NCBI GenBank assembly: GCA_037447655.1
Contig: JBBHKE010000161.1
Coordinates: 153,046-215,045, forward strand
DNA length: 62,000 bases
Source of the DNA: Zygnema cylindricum
Lineage: Eukaryota > Streptophyta > Zygnematophyceae > Zygnematales > Zygnemataceae
Direction: 5' to 3'
A program made the translations under genes and the position numbers. This document shows positions 43,201-52,234 of the stretch, piece by piece. How positions within the stretch are numbered: the stretch's first letter is position 1; the number at the start of each line of letters is the position of its first letter. The notes under the pieces were generated by a model. That model was not told where the DNA came from. It did no database searches and saw nothing but the letters and a program-made list of their open reading frames with translations.

Positions 43201-44687
43201 CTTGCTGTGAAGATTCCTTTCCTAATTCCTGTTTCAAACTCCTTTTCATCTAGGACAGCTGTTGAGACTAGGTTCTTGCTAAGTTGTGGAATGTAAAGAA
43301 CGTCTGAGAGTGTTACAATTGAGGCTTTTCCATCAACTAGAACCTTCAAGTCAACAGTTCCAACAAGTCTTGTGGTTTCTACTCTACCATCTCCGTACTC
43401 CATCTCAACTGTTGGGATCTTTCTCAGTTTAGTGAACCACCGCTTATCTTTGCACATATGCATTGAAGCCCCTGAGTCTATGATCCACCCATCCTCGGGT
43501 GGATCCCTCTTACCTCCGAAAGCACACTTTTGTCTCCGTGGAATATCGACATGTTTTTCAGTGTTTTTCGGATTAAGGAGAAGCTCCTCAAGCTCCTCTT
43601 CAGGTTCAGTTTTTTCTTCCACTTCCTCATCAAGAACTTGAGTCAGGAAAGCCTTTTTCTTTCCTCCGTCCTTTGAGGTTCCTTGACCATCTTTCAGTCG
43701 AAGATCTGCAAGTCTGACACAATCTACCATGTAGTGTCCCGGTTTCTTGCATAAGTGACATAATCCTCCTCGAGAAGTTCCTCTCCCATGTCTATCAAAT
43801 CTGCCACCTCCTTGTCCTCTTCCACCAAAGTTTCGATAGGGATCTTTCCCTCTCTCCTCATCACGCTTCCGCCAATCAGCTCCTGTAGACAATGCTTGAA
43901 CACTTGGACTCCCTCTCCTAAGCTTTATGGTGCTTTCTTTCACTAAAATCATTCCCACAGTGTCATCCCAATTCCAATTGCTATCTCCTATGTCCTGCAA
44001 TCGGTTAGTGATATTCTCATACTCTTCAGGTAGTTTCATCATTAATGTGTTCACTCTTTGTCTCTCAGACCATGAGTTACCTGCACTCTCTAACTCTCCA
44101 AACAATGCTCCTAAATCATTGCAATAATTATCCATACTTCCTCCCTTATTAGTATAAGCTGCAATCTTATTTTCTGCCAACTGTTGCTGTTGCAATAATC
44201 CACTCTTATATTTGTTAACTAGTGATATCCAAATCTGAGATGAAGATTTGACATGCATAAAGGGAATGGCAATGCCCTTTGCTACACTTTTAAGAATTAA
44301 GAGCTTAGCAACCTTGTCTTTGTAGTTCCACTTTTCATACTCCGATCTTTCGGTCTGAACCCTTGTCGCCGTTTTTGGTGGTGCTGTTGCCGGTATCGCC
44401 TTCGGCAATGGTGTCACTTGAGTTGCAACTCCTCCCTTTTCTCCTTCCATGACAATCTCCTCTCCTTCCTCATTTTCATTCTCGGTGATGGTGGCAGCTG
44501 TTCTACCAACTGTAGAGGCGAAGGTGCCACAAAAACGTGTCCCTCCAAACCCAGGTGGAGGTGGGCATCGAATTTGTCCAGACACTATGCCCCATAGATG
44601 CTTCTCAAATAGTTCTCCCTCCATCATCATTTCCCAATAAAGAAAGTCTGATCCATCAAATATGGGCACCCTAGAGGGTGGGCCCAT
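40275..44687 (-). CDS. gag-pol: Element G gag-pol polyprotein, intact
   Basis: 1470 codons encoding all retrotransposition functions. By residue: gag with MGPPSRVPIFDGSDFLYW at 1-18; zinc knuckle C310-C313-H318-C323; protease DSGAS from D404; integrase zinc region from W534, catalytic D600, D663, E699; reverse transcriptase with YVDD at 1140-1143; RNase H with SDASYGD from about S1319, then MEAEY and CDNQA; C-terminus MIADMMTKAVPSPKL. The start is the ATG in the primer site (44687-44685): the upstream LTR ATG used by relatives is closed by TAA six codons before it (ATG GAG ACC ACA TAA). Possible blemish: NLAPVVGFPS where D has [10 protein letters not shown] in reverse transcriptase. The long frame may be intact by selection or by recency; activity is not shown. 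Confidence 0.96.
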   Translation of the reverse strand: MGPPSRVPIFDGSDFLYWEMMMEGELFEKHLWGIVSGQIRCPPPPGFGGTRFCGTFASTVGRTAATITENENEEGEEIVMEGEKGGVATQVTPLPKAIPATAPPKTATRVQTERSEYEKWNYKDKVAKLLILKSVAKGIAIPFMHVKSSSQIWISLVNKYKSGLLQQQQLAENKIAAYTNKGGSMDNYCNDLGALFGELESAGNSWSERQRVNTLMMKLPEEYENITNRLQDIGDSNWNWDDTVGMILVKESTIKLRRGSPSVQALSTGADWRKRDEERGKDPYRNFGGRGQGGGRFDRHGRGTSRGGLCHLCKKPGHYMVDCVRLADLRLKDGQGTSKDGGKKKAFLTQVLDEEVEEKTEPEEELEELLLNPKNTEKHVDIPRRQKCAFGGKRDPPEDGWIIDSGASMHMCKDKRWFTKLRKIPTVEMEYGDGRVETTRLVGTVDLKVLVDGKASIVTLSDVLYIPQLSKNLVSTAVLDEKEFETGIRKGIFTASFDNEVYFIDEKGSQGMFRIVLCNEKSVLYSCASEMMLWHKRLGHVHLDRLKKMKKKGIVEGITFEDDETFDGCSGCAQGKIHRLPFPKATTFRREKVLDLVHTDVWGPARYASHGGKRWMLTIIDDWSRYTKVYFLRHKSEVLRCFKEYKVWSEKLHETSIKEIRSDNGKECTSRDFEEYLKEEGIHHEKTVPYNPEQNGVAERVNRTLGDMSRSMLSNKRIGLQFWAESMNYANFIKNRVLTSANKEETPYERWTRKKPDLSSLRVFGSQVYSLDSDKTKWKLEGRGKPGYLVGYDESTKGYRVYDLKKRDIILVKHIVVMNEEKSIDPFKYNKEVKIRFETDQFFDFDLENEEKEEGEKEKSADLPKEKEERTTSEATPQYEVETDEELDETPELEDREAENLPKRNPRMPSIPASDFEGGRRSSKRLQERQVNNQLTKMSHPDEPQTYLEAINTPESSRWITAINEEMASIMEANTWELVDCPPDRKPIGCKWVFKLKLNPDNTIERYKARLVAKGYTQKEGIDYEENLAPVVGFPSLKILLSIAAAKDMEIHQMDIKTASLHGELEEEIYMRQPEGFVESGEENKVCKLIKSLYGLKQAPRQWNIKLDEFLTGLGYIRISSDHSIYLFEDENEVIFIAIYVDDLLVLSKSLDKINKLKRDLRSSFDMKDLGKAKYILGIQMERDRGNRIKRLTQKEAIGNMLEKFQMEKANGCTTPMDLKKVSEGSEEGGIFIINDEMDEIERKFIENIPYRQIVGSLIYFMNCTRPDIAAAVGVLSRNLNEPRKRDWEAAKRVMRYLVGTRELWLHLGGEHTDITTWSDASYGDVPLRRCTTGFVLQIGSGACCWSSKHQKVVAQSTMEAEYMASCAATKELMWVKSLLEELGFMKSGTQNVFCDNQAAISIAANPKHHFKANHMDIRLSFVREKVENKIIKLVHKTDREMIADMMTKAVPSPKLIYCRENCGLKLKSD

Positions 44688-44691
44688 AACC
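44677..44691 (-). other. Primer-binding site, G (exact half tRNA-iMet)
   Basis: Minus strand GGTTATGGGCCCACC, 15 of 15 complementary to the plant initiator tRNA anticodon arm. Its ATG is the first codon of the intact gag-pol frame. Confidence 0.9.
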
Positions 44692-45582
44692 TGAAATTAT
44701 GTGGTCTCCATTGACCCACAGAATGAGCAGCCTATGTAAAGCCTCTAGGATAATATTTGCCCCTTCTACTTTCCCCCTGAATAAGCGCCGCCCAGGCACA
44801 CAAATATTCTGACCACTCTCACCCTTGTGAGGAGAAGACTCCCCTGAGTCAAACGCAAAAAGAATCACTGAATTTTCTCACCCGAGCAGTAAGTTATGGT
44901 TGGTCAAAGATGACCTATATAGTTACAAGCTCTCTTAGAGAGAGAGGTACCTAAATATTACTAAGTCTCGGTCTGCCTACTCACGACTACCTACTATTAA
45001 ACCCTAGTCTAATAGGAACACTATAAAGTACAAGAAGGTACAATGGGCGATGTACTTATTGTACAACCATTGTACGACAAGGTCTACAAGGTGACACCTG
45101 TCATATCGGAAGCCATGGTTCCTCCTCCCATCTTCTCCGGTATCAAATAATGTGGCGCCACATGGCACCGCGTGACGCTATATCCGTATGCCGCCAATAA
45201 GCTCACTTCGCGTGGCGGCTATAATACCGGCCGTCCGATCAAAACATATTTTACACGGTTCAGATTTGCGTACATGCAGAAATTGCTCCTTTTGGTTAGT
45301 CTGCTGTTAATTAGCTGTTTCGTTAATGTTTAAATATTTATGAAACCCATCACGTGTATCGTTTCGTAACGCCTTAATGGTTAAGGCGTTAGGCTAAAAA
45401 GAATCTAGAGGTCACAGGTTCAAATCTAGACCTAGGCATCATTTTAGCCAAAATACCCTTAACTGCAAAAACTGCTACTTTCTAAATATGGCGGCAGCCA
45501 TGGCGCGCCTTTGATCCTTACTCTCTTTCTTTAAAACAAAACTAAAATAGGGAAGTGAACTATTAATTACCTCTTTTCAACA
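44692..45582 (-). repeat. Element G 5' LTR
   Basis: 891 bp, minus strand TGTTGAAAAGAGG ... AATTTCA. The last codons of the LTR contain the TAA that forces initiation at the primer site. Confidence 0.95.
45370..45438 (+). other. tRNA-like module, antisense in G 5' LTR
   Basis: Counterpart of 40049-40117. D-arm element and B box unchanged; two nearby changes leave GGTC and GACC able to pair around the T-loop region. Confidence 0.6.
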
Positions 45583-45587
45583 TATTT

Positions 45588-46123
45588 GAACTGAATAAAC
45601 ATATTAGAATTGTACAGTTACGTAGAATTAATGTCACTGCGTTTAACTACCCGATGCATAGAATCGACTGTATGACGTGACAATGTACGTTTCGCCCTAT
45701 GTTTTCCTTGCACCTTTTTTACTGTTATCAAATCACCGTGTGCGAAACATTCGTTTATTAGGATGATGAATGAACTTAAATGAAAGTACATAAACCCGTA
45801 CGTTTCGACGGTTTTTATCCGTACCTATTTTAGTGTAAAATTATGAACGGCGTAAATATTGTATATCCGCAAACCCAAAATAGAAATATGGATTTTTACA
45901 CTGGAAGGACAATACGTGGTATGGATTGTCATAATTTGTACTTCCACCTATTTTAACTTATATGTTATGACAGCGGACCATGTAAACCTAAATCAACGTT
46001 ATGGAGAAATTACAATTAAACATTTTTTCGAAAATGGATTGACACATAATTTAGCATAAATGACACTAAATCTTTATTCACACTAATAATTTCTATACGT
46101 TAATAACCATTCACGGTGGTGTA
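45588..46123. other. AT-rich spacer right of element G
   Basis: No gene or recognisable repeat. The small frame at 45859-46059 has no motif. Confidence 0.4.
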
Positions 46124-46670
46124 CTGTACACCTTCAATCGCTATTAGAGTATACTACGCCAATTTGGTGCCCTTTATTCAAAAAAAAAACCCGAAATACA
46201 ATCCATAATTCTATTTTACCATTATTCTAATTAGGTTTTTTTTTCAATTAGCGTTAATAATGGAAGTACACTGCGATGGAAATAGTGTGACGTACAAACA
46301 AGATATTTCCGTACAAAATGGTACTTTTTGAATTACAAAGGCATAAAAAGACACTTAACATTATTGCACACACATGTGAATGTGCATTGGAAGAAAGAGA
46401 TGCAAACTCGTTGACAAAAATCACGTTCTCATTTGTTCGTCCGTCGACCGCGACGGCGTGCGAATTGTCAAATTTTGTACGAATACTCATATTACTGTAG
46501 ACATCGAAAGGGCGGGTATTTAATATTCAGGACAACCCAAATTACGGTTAGAGATTAATTAGTATAGATATATTTTTTTCAAAAAAAAAAAAATCTTGAT
46601 TAGTGTTAATAACACTAAATTTTTTTTTACGCTATTTATTCCTTTATTCTAATAGCATTGACGGTGTACA
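46124..46670. mobile_element. Possible MITE, TACACCG family, long copy
   Basis: Left end GTACACCTTCAATCGCTATT; right end, inverted, GTACACCGTCAATGCTATTA. Related to the two cleaner copies at 46677 and 50986. The pairing of these two ends as one element is an inference, because further copies lie close by. Confidence 0.4.
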
Positions 46671-46676
46671 GTAAAG

Positions 46677-46893
46677 TACACCGCCAATCGCTATTAGCGT
46701 TGTGTACGCTAATCCCGTCCCGCTTTTTTTTATTTATTCTCAAATAGAATTATCCACACTATTTAAAAAACCCTAATTCCTAATTAGAGTAAACGATTTC
46801 TTCGAAATTTTCCAAATTCCCAATTAGCGTAAACCACGCTAATTATTCGTATACGCTAAAGAAAATTCTACGCTAATAGCGATTGGCGGTGTA
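46677..46893. mobile_element. MITE, TACACCG family, perfect ends
   Basis: 217 bp bounded by a perfect 24-bp inverted repeat that begins TACACCGCCAATCGCTATTA at both termini. No coding capacity. A further left-type end (TACACCGCTTATCGCC) starts near 46939 without a clear partner. Confidence 0.75.
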
Positions 46894-47251
46894 GCGTGTT
46901 TATTCGTGCGACTATTTTGCACTATTTAAAAATAAAGTACACCGCTTATCGCCAATAGTGTAGATGTTATTTTACCAGTCATGTCATTTTTTAACCATGC
47001 GCGCGCACTTGTCCAATTTTCGCGTGAAGACCGCCAATCGTAAAACGAGATATTAAAAAAAAACAAATCCGTACGAATGAAACCTATATGGCTATTAGTG
47101 TAAAGACTTTTTAACTTTTTTGCCAGTTTCTCTTTGCACACCTGTCTAAAATTCGTCTGTAGACAGCCAAACGTAAATTAGAATCTTGCCTTTAAGTCGT
47201 GACCGTTGGATGAACAATCCAAAAAATGTGTGATCGAAAAGATGTTTCTAT

Positions 47252-47545
47252 CATAGTTCAAAAGTAGGTGAAAGTACGCCTATACAATATTCCTATTGTA
47301 TGCAAAACATACAATATGACCTTAAGACCCATATTGTATTTGGACCTATTCGGACCAATTAAAACATTCGGACCAATGAAAACATTCGGACCAAAAAATT
47401 TTATGTACACCGTCAGATTCGGACGATCGGACTGTCGCTGATCAAAGTAGCGATCTAAGAAGATCACATGAAAAGCCCATAACACAACTTACGATAAAGG
47501 CGCCGACCAAAGGCCTACCATAAAAACGCCTACTTTTGAACTATG
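47252..47545. mobile_element. MITE, CATAGTTC family, copy 2
   Basis: 294 bp with inverted ends CATAGTTCAAAAGTAGG / CCTACTTTTGAACTATG. Flanked by GTTTCTAT (47244-47251) and GTTTCTAA (47546-47553), an 8-bp near-duplication. Same orientation as 2998-3303. hAT-like by duplication length. Confidence 0.75.
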
Positions 47546-47670
47546 GTTTCTAAAATCTATGAAAGACGTCCACAACTGTCACATATTTGAAGTTATGATG
47601 GCGCAAGTAACCATTGACATAGGAACACTTTGAAAAGTACACCGTAAAATATGCGCTAAAATCCAAAGTA

Positions 47671-47680
47671 NNNNNNNNNN
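47671..47680. other. Assembly gap (10 N)
   Basis: Ten Ns about 200 bp before the truncated end of element G2. The missing 3' half of G2 may lie in the gap. Confidence 0.95.
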
Positions 47681-47881
47681 GTCTGTATTCAATCTCCATA
47701 ATTCTACAAAGTTTCTCATATTTCATACCTCACTTTTCGATGTACTTTGGAATTATTTTATCTATTCTTCACTATTACCCTTTCTTACGTGGAGTTCCCT
47801 TAAACTTCTTATAGAATTTCTTCTTCCTTAAGTAGTACTCTTTTAACAAGGGATATTAGGCCTTGTTTTACCTCATCGTCT
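47681..47881. other. Unclassified DNA between gap and G2
   Basis: Pyrimidine-rich, no match to element G at the corresponding place. Confidence 0.4.
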
Positions 47882-48503
47882 TACTCCATTTTGTTCCGGA
47901 TTATAGGGAACAATTTTCTCATGATTAATTCCTTCTTCTTTAAGATATTCTTCAAATTCCCTTGAGGTGCATTCTTTCCCTTTATCACTTCTTATCTATT
48001 TTATTAAGGTTTCATGTAGCTTTTCACTCCATACTTTATACTCTTTGAAACATCTTAATACCTCTAACTTATGTCTGAGAAAGTATACCTTCGTGTATGT
48101 AGACCAATCATCTGTGATAGTTAACATTCACCTCTTCCCCCCATGTGAGGCATATCTAGCAGGTCCCTAAACATCAGTGTGAATTAGATCCAATACTTTC
48201 TCTCTCCTATATGTGGTTGCCTTTGGAAATGGAAGTCTATGAATCTTCCCTTGGGCACATCCACTCTCTCCTATATGTGGTTGCCTTTGGAAATGAAAGT
48301 CTATGAATCTTCCCTTGGGCACATCCACTGGAATCATCAAAGGTCTCATCATCCTCAAAAATAATACCCTCCACTATTCCCTTTTTCTTCATTTTCTTTA
48401 ATCTATCTAGATGCACATGCCCTAACCTTTTGTGCCAAAGCATCATCTCACTTGCACACGAGTAGAGAACACTCTTTTCATTGCAAAGCACAATTCTGAA
48501 CAT
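47882..48503 (-). pseudogene. Element G2 integrase, partial and broken
   Basis: WHKRLGHVHLDRLKKMKKKGIVEG is intact (about 48380-48450), followed by the zinc-binding CAQGKIHRL segment, which is present twice because of a 64-bp tandem duplication (48202-48329). 64 is not a multiple of three, so the duplication shifts the frame. The core continues in another frame to the truncation point. CSGCAQGK has become SSGCAQGK in the first copy, losing a zinc ligand. Confidence 0.8.
48202..48329. repeat. 64-bp tandem duplication inside G2 integrase
   Basis: Two copies beginning CTCTCCTATATGTGG at 48202 and 48266, differing at one base. Confidence 0.9.
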
Positions 48504-48575
48504 TCCTAGATTGCCCTTCTGAGCTATGAAATAAACCTCATTATCAAAGCTTGCTGTGAAGATTCCTTTCCTAGT

Positions 48576-50068
48576 TCATGTTTCAAACTCCTTTTCATCT
48601 AGGAGAGCTGTTGAGACCAAGTTCTTACTAAGCTGTGGAATGTAAAGAACGCCTGAGAGTGTTCGAATTGAGGCCTTTCCATTAACTAGAAGCTTCAAGT
48701 CAACAGTTCCAACAAGACTTGTGGTTTGTACTCTACCACCTCCGTACTCTATCTCAACTGTTGGAATCTTTCTCAGTTTAGTGAACCACCTTTTATCTTT
48801 GCACATATGCAATGAGGCCCCTGAGTGTATGATCCACCTATCTTCAAGTGGATTCCTCTTACCTCCAAAAGCACACTTTTGTCTCTGTGGAATGTCAACA
48901 TGATTTTCAGTGTTTTTCGGATTAAGAAGAAGCTCCTCAAGCTCCTCAAACTCCTCTTCCTGTTCGGTTTCTTCGTTCTCTTGCTCATCATGAACTTGAG
49001 TTAGGAAAGCCTTTTTCTTTCCTCCGTTTCTTGAGGTCCTTTGCCCATCTTTTAGTCGAAGATCTGCAAGTTTGCCACAATCTGCCATATAGTGTCCCGG
49101 TTTCTTGCAGAAGTGACATAATCCTCCTCGAGGAGTTCCTCTCCACTGTCTATCAAATCTGCCACCTCCTTGTCCTCTTCCTCCAAAGTTTCGATAAGGA
49201 TATTTCTCTCTCTCCTCATCACGCTTCCGCCGATCAGCTCCTGCAAACAATGCTTGAACACTTGGACTACCTCTCCTAAGCTCTATGGTGCTTTCTTTCA
49301 CTCAAATCATTCCCACTGTGTCATCCCAATTCCAATTGCTATCTCATGTGTCTTGCAATTGATTAATGATATTCTCATACTTTTTAGGTAGTTTTATCAT
49401 TAATGTGTTCACTCTTTGTCTCTCAGACCATGAGTTACCTGCACTCTCTAGCTCTCCAAATAATGCTCATAAATCATTGCAATAATTATTCTCGCTTCCT
49501 CCCTTATAAATATAACTTGCAATATTTTTTTCTGCCAACTGTTGCTGCTGCAATGATCCACTCTTATATTTGTAAACTAGTGATATCCAAATCTGAGATT
49601 AATATTTGACGTAAATAAGGGAAATGGCAATGCCCTTTGCTACACTTTTAAGAATTAAGAGCTTAACAACCTTGTCTTTGTAGTTCCACTTTTCATACTC
49701 CGATCTTTCGATCTGAACCCTTGTCGCCGTTGTTGGTGGTGCTGCTGCCGGTATCGTCTTTGGCAATGGTGTCACTTGAGTGGAAACTCCTCCCATTCTC
49801 CTTCCATGACAATCCCCTCTCCTTCCTCGTCTTCATTTTCAGTGATGGTGGCAGGTTTTCTACCTACCGTAGAGGCGGAGGTGCCCAAAAAACGCGTTCC
49901 TCCAAACCCAGGTGGAGGTGGGCATCGAACTTGTCCGGACACTATGCCCCATAGGTGTTTCTCAAATAGTTCTCCCTCCATCATCATTTCCCAATAAAGA
50001 AAGTCTGATCCATCAAATATGGGCACCCTAGAGGGTGGGCCCATAACCTGCAATTCTGTGGTCTCCAT
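48576..50068 (-). pseudogene. gag: Element G2 gag and protease, broken
   Basis: Begins METTELQVMGPPSRVPIFDG at 50068, 20 bases inside the LTR, showing the LTR-borne start that G has lost. Frames at 49772-50068, 49599-49796 and 48576-49301 cover gag with zinc knuckle CHFCKKPGHYMADC (about 49070-49120) and the protease. The protease reads IIHSGAS: the catalytic aspartate is histidine. Two frame changes and several stops lie between 49300 and 49800. Confidence 0.87.
50034..50048 (-). other. Primer-binding site, G2 (exact half tRNA-iMet)
   Basis: Minus strand GGTTATGGGCCCACC, 15 of 15. Confidence 0.85.
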
Positions 50069-50950
50069 TGACCCAGAGAATGAGCAGCCTATGTAAAGCC
50101 TCTAGGATAATATTTGCCCCTTCTACTTTCCCGCTGAATAAGCGCCGCCCAGGCACACAAATATTCTGACCACTCTCACCCCTGTGAGGACAAGACTCCC
50201 CTGAGTTAAACGCAAAAAGAATCACTAAATTTGCTCCCCTGAGCAGTAAGTTATGGTTGGTCAAAGATGACCTTTATAGTTACAAGCTCTCTTAGAGAGA
50301 GGTACCTAAATTTCACTAAGTCATGGTCTGCCTACTTAAGACTACCTACTACTAAACCCTAGTCCAATAGAAACACTATATAGTACAAGAAGGTACATTA
50401 GGCGATGTACTTATTGTACGACCATTGTACGACATGGCTTTCAAAGTGACGCCTGTCAAAACGGGAGCCATGGTTCCTTCTCCCATCTTCTCTTGTATCC
50501 AATAGTATGGTGCCACGTGACGTCGCGTGACGCTATCCCCAATGGCCGCCGAAAGTTTTTTGCGGGTGGCGGCTGCAATTGTGGTTGTCCGATCATTTGT
50601 ATTTATGCGGCTTCGATTCGCTTCCATACATGAATTGTTTAATGCGTGTTTTTGTTAGTCTTTTGCAAATTAGCCCGTTTAACAAATACATTAATATGCT
50701 TGAAACTTAACATGTATATCGTTTCGCAAGTGCCTTAATGGATAAGACTGAGGTCTAAAGAGAAATTTGTAGACACCGGTTCAAACCCGGCCAGAGGCAG
50801 TATTTTGCTACAAATAGTAAAATACCTTCTATTTCATTCTTCCTCCTTCTAAATGACGGGGCAGCCCTGCATGCCTTTGGTTCTCTCTTTCTCTCTCTAT
50901 ACATTCTAACTAAACTATAGAAGTGAACTATTAATTACCTATTTTCAACA
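50049..50950 (-). repeat. Element G2 5' LTR
   Basis: 902 bp, minus strand TGTTGAAAATAGG ... AATTGCA. Clearly diverged from G but collinear. Confidence 0.9.
50731..50799 (+). other. tRNA-like module, antisense in G2 LTR
   Basis: The best folded example. TGCCT at 50731 pairs with AGGCA at 50795-50799 as an acceptor-like stem. TTAATGGATAAG is the D-arm element. The T arm CCGG-TTCAAAC-CCGG has a 4-bp GC stem with a 7-base loop, and GTTCAAACC fits the B box. Confidence 0.65.
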
Positions 50951-50985
50951 GAGTTTTCGCGCAGAAAAGACAAAGGTTGAAAAAG

Positions 50986-51208
50986 CTACACCGCGAATCG
51001 TTATTAGTGTCAAAGTCACTAATTTGGGTTCTTAAAATTTTATTTTATTTCCGCAATTAGTATACATGATTATTAAAATTAAACTAGCAACGCTATTTAA
51101 GGACGTGGACCATAATCTGCCACGACTCTCGCAATAAATTATAATCAATAAGACTATTTTTTTTTTACGCTATTTAAACTTTGACACTAATAACGATGCG
51201 CGGTGTAG
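50986..51208. mobile_element. MITE, TACACCG family, 31-bp inverted ends
   Basis: 223 bp. Both termini begin CTACACCGCG and match for 31 bp with one mismatch, continuing ATCGTTATTAGTGTCAAAG. No target duplication is obvious. No protein. Confidence 0.8.
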
Positions 51209-51519
51209 GATTGTGTATCGGTAAGGATTTGCCAATAACCGATATGGACCTACTGCATGGCTCGTACCCTCAACTGTACGTCATATTCCCCCGACGCGCC
51301 GCGGACCCCCTTCCCCCTGATTTTGGTAAAAAATCGCAATTTTTCCTTGATTATTTATTATTTAAGGGGGTTTTACTTTGGTTCCACCCTCCTATACCTT
51401 TCCTCAATGTCCTTTTGGTTGTTAGTTACGCCTATTGATATCCAATTTGTACGGATTTGGAATTTTCTGTGAAAATTACGTAATATTCGTCGATTTCATA
51501 CTTTTTGTAAAATTCGTAA

Positions 51520-52025
51520 AGATTTCTCTGTACGGACATGTACGAAAATTTACGAAGAGCGAACTAGAAAATTCTTAAAAAATCTTTAAAATTACAAACA
51601 GCTAACCTTTATGTACGAAATAATATAGAAAGTGTACCCTACAAACCTAATAATACGACAAAACTTTGTCAACCGTATTGAAATATATAGGAATGTATTC
51701 TATAAACCCTAAAACTTTCCCTTATATTAACCCTAAGTAGTACAGATATGTACAAACATTGCACGTAATTATACGAAAAATGTAGCGCAGCTCTACTGAA
51801 ATATACGAAAATGTACGACAATGTATCCTCTAAACCCAAAAATTAATATCCCTAGCAAATACGGAAAGTACGGCCACTGTACGTACATGTATGAAAGGTG
51901 TGTGGCAATTATATTGAATATACAAAACTTAAGGAAATATACTCTAAAACCCTAAAAATCATTTATATAACTCTAGAAAGTACGGACATATACAAACACT
52001 GATATATTTGTCGAAAAATGTACGG
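51520..52025. repeat. Degenerate tandem repeat, about 115-125 bp
   Basis: The sequence AAACCCTAAAA recurs near 51704, 51829 and 51943. Between repeats, words like ATACGAAAATGTACG and AGTACGGACATATACAAACA recur in the same order. Confidence 0.45.
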
Positions 52026-52039
52026 TGTAATGGATTGTA

Positions 52040-52234
52040 CTTTATTATACAAAGTCAATATTATGATCAGTATATTATAAAGTACTATTATATGCACACT
52101 ATATTTTTTAAATTATCGCCGATATGGAATTTGTTGGTCTCAAACCGATATATCGGAACCTCTGACCGTTCGATAACCGATAACTATCGGTATCGGTGTT
52201 ATCTCAATATTTTTTTTACCGGTACACAACACTA
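52040..52234 (-). repeat. hAT-like repeat fragment, second copy
   Basis: On the minus strand starts TAGTGTTGTGTACC and aligns with 3311-3500, sharing GATAGTTATCGGTTATCG, GATATATCG and ACAAATTCC. The opposite terminus is missing. Confidence 0.5.

Larger units (their letters stand above)
39371..45582 (-). mobile_element. Ty1/copia element G, complete with intact gag-pol
   Basis: 6212 bp on the minus strand: two 891-bp LTRs, exact primer site, an uninterrupted 1470-codon gag-pol, purine tract, and a perfect 5-bp duplication TATTT (39366-39370, 45583-45587). The LTRs differ at about 3 percent of the first 370 positions. Best candidate in the window for a recently autonomous element. Confidence 0.97.
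47882..50950 (-). mobile_element. Ty1/copia element G2, 5' half only
   Basis: A relative of G on the minus strand with LTR, exact primer site, gag, protease and integrase up to about the position of NPEQNG. The remaining integrase, reverse transcriptase, RNase H and 3' LTR are absent. No target duplication can be tested. Confidence 0.88.

Noticed and set aside
50731-50799. Functional tRNA gene
   Set aside because: Cloverleaf parts are degenerate, the anticodon arm is irregular, and the segment is part of a repeated LTR; I list it as tRNA-like only.
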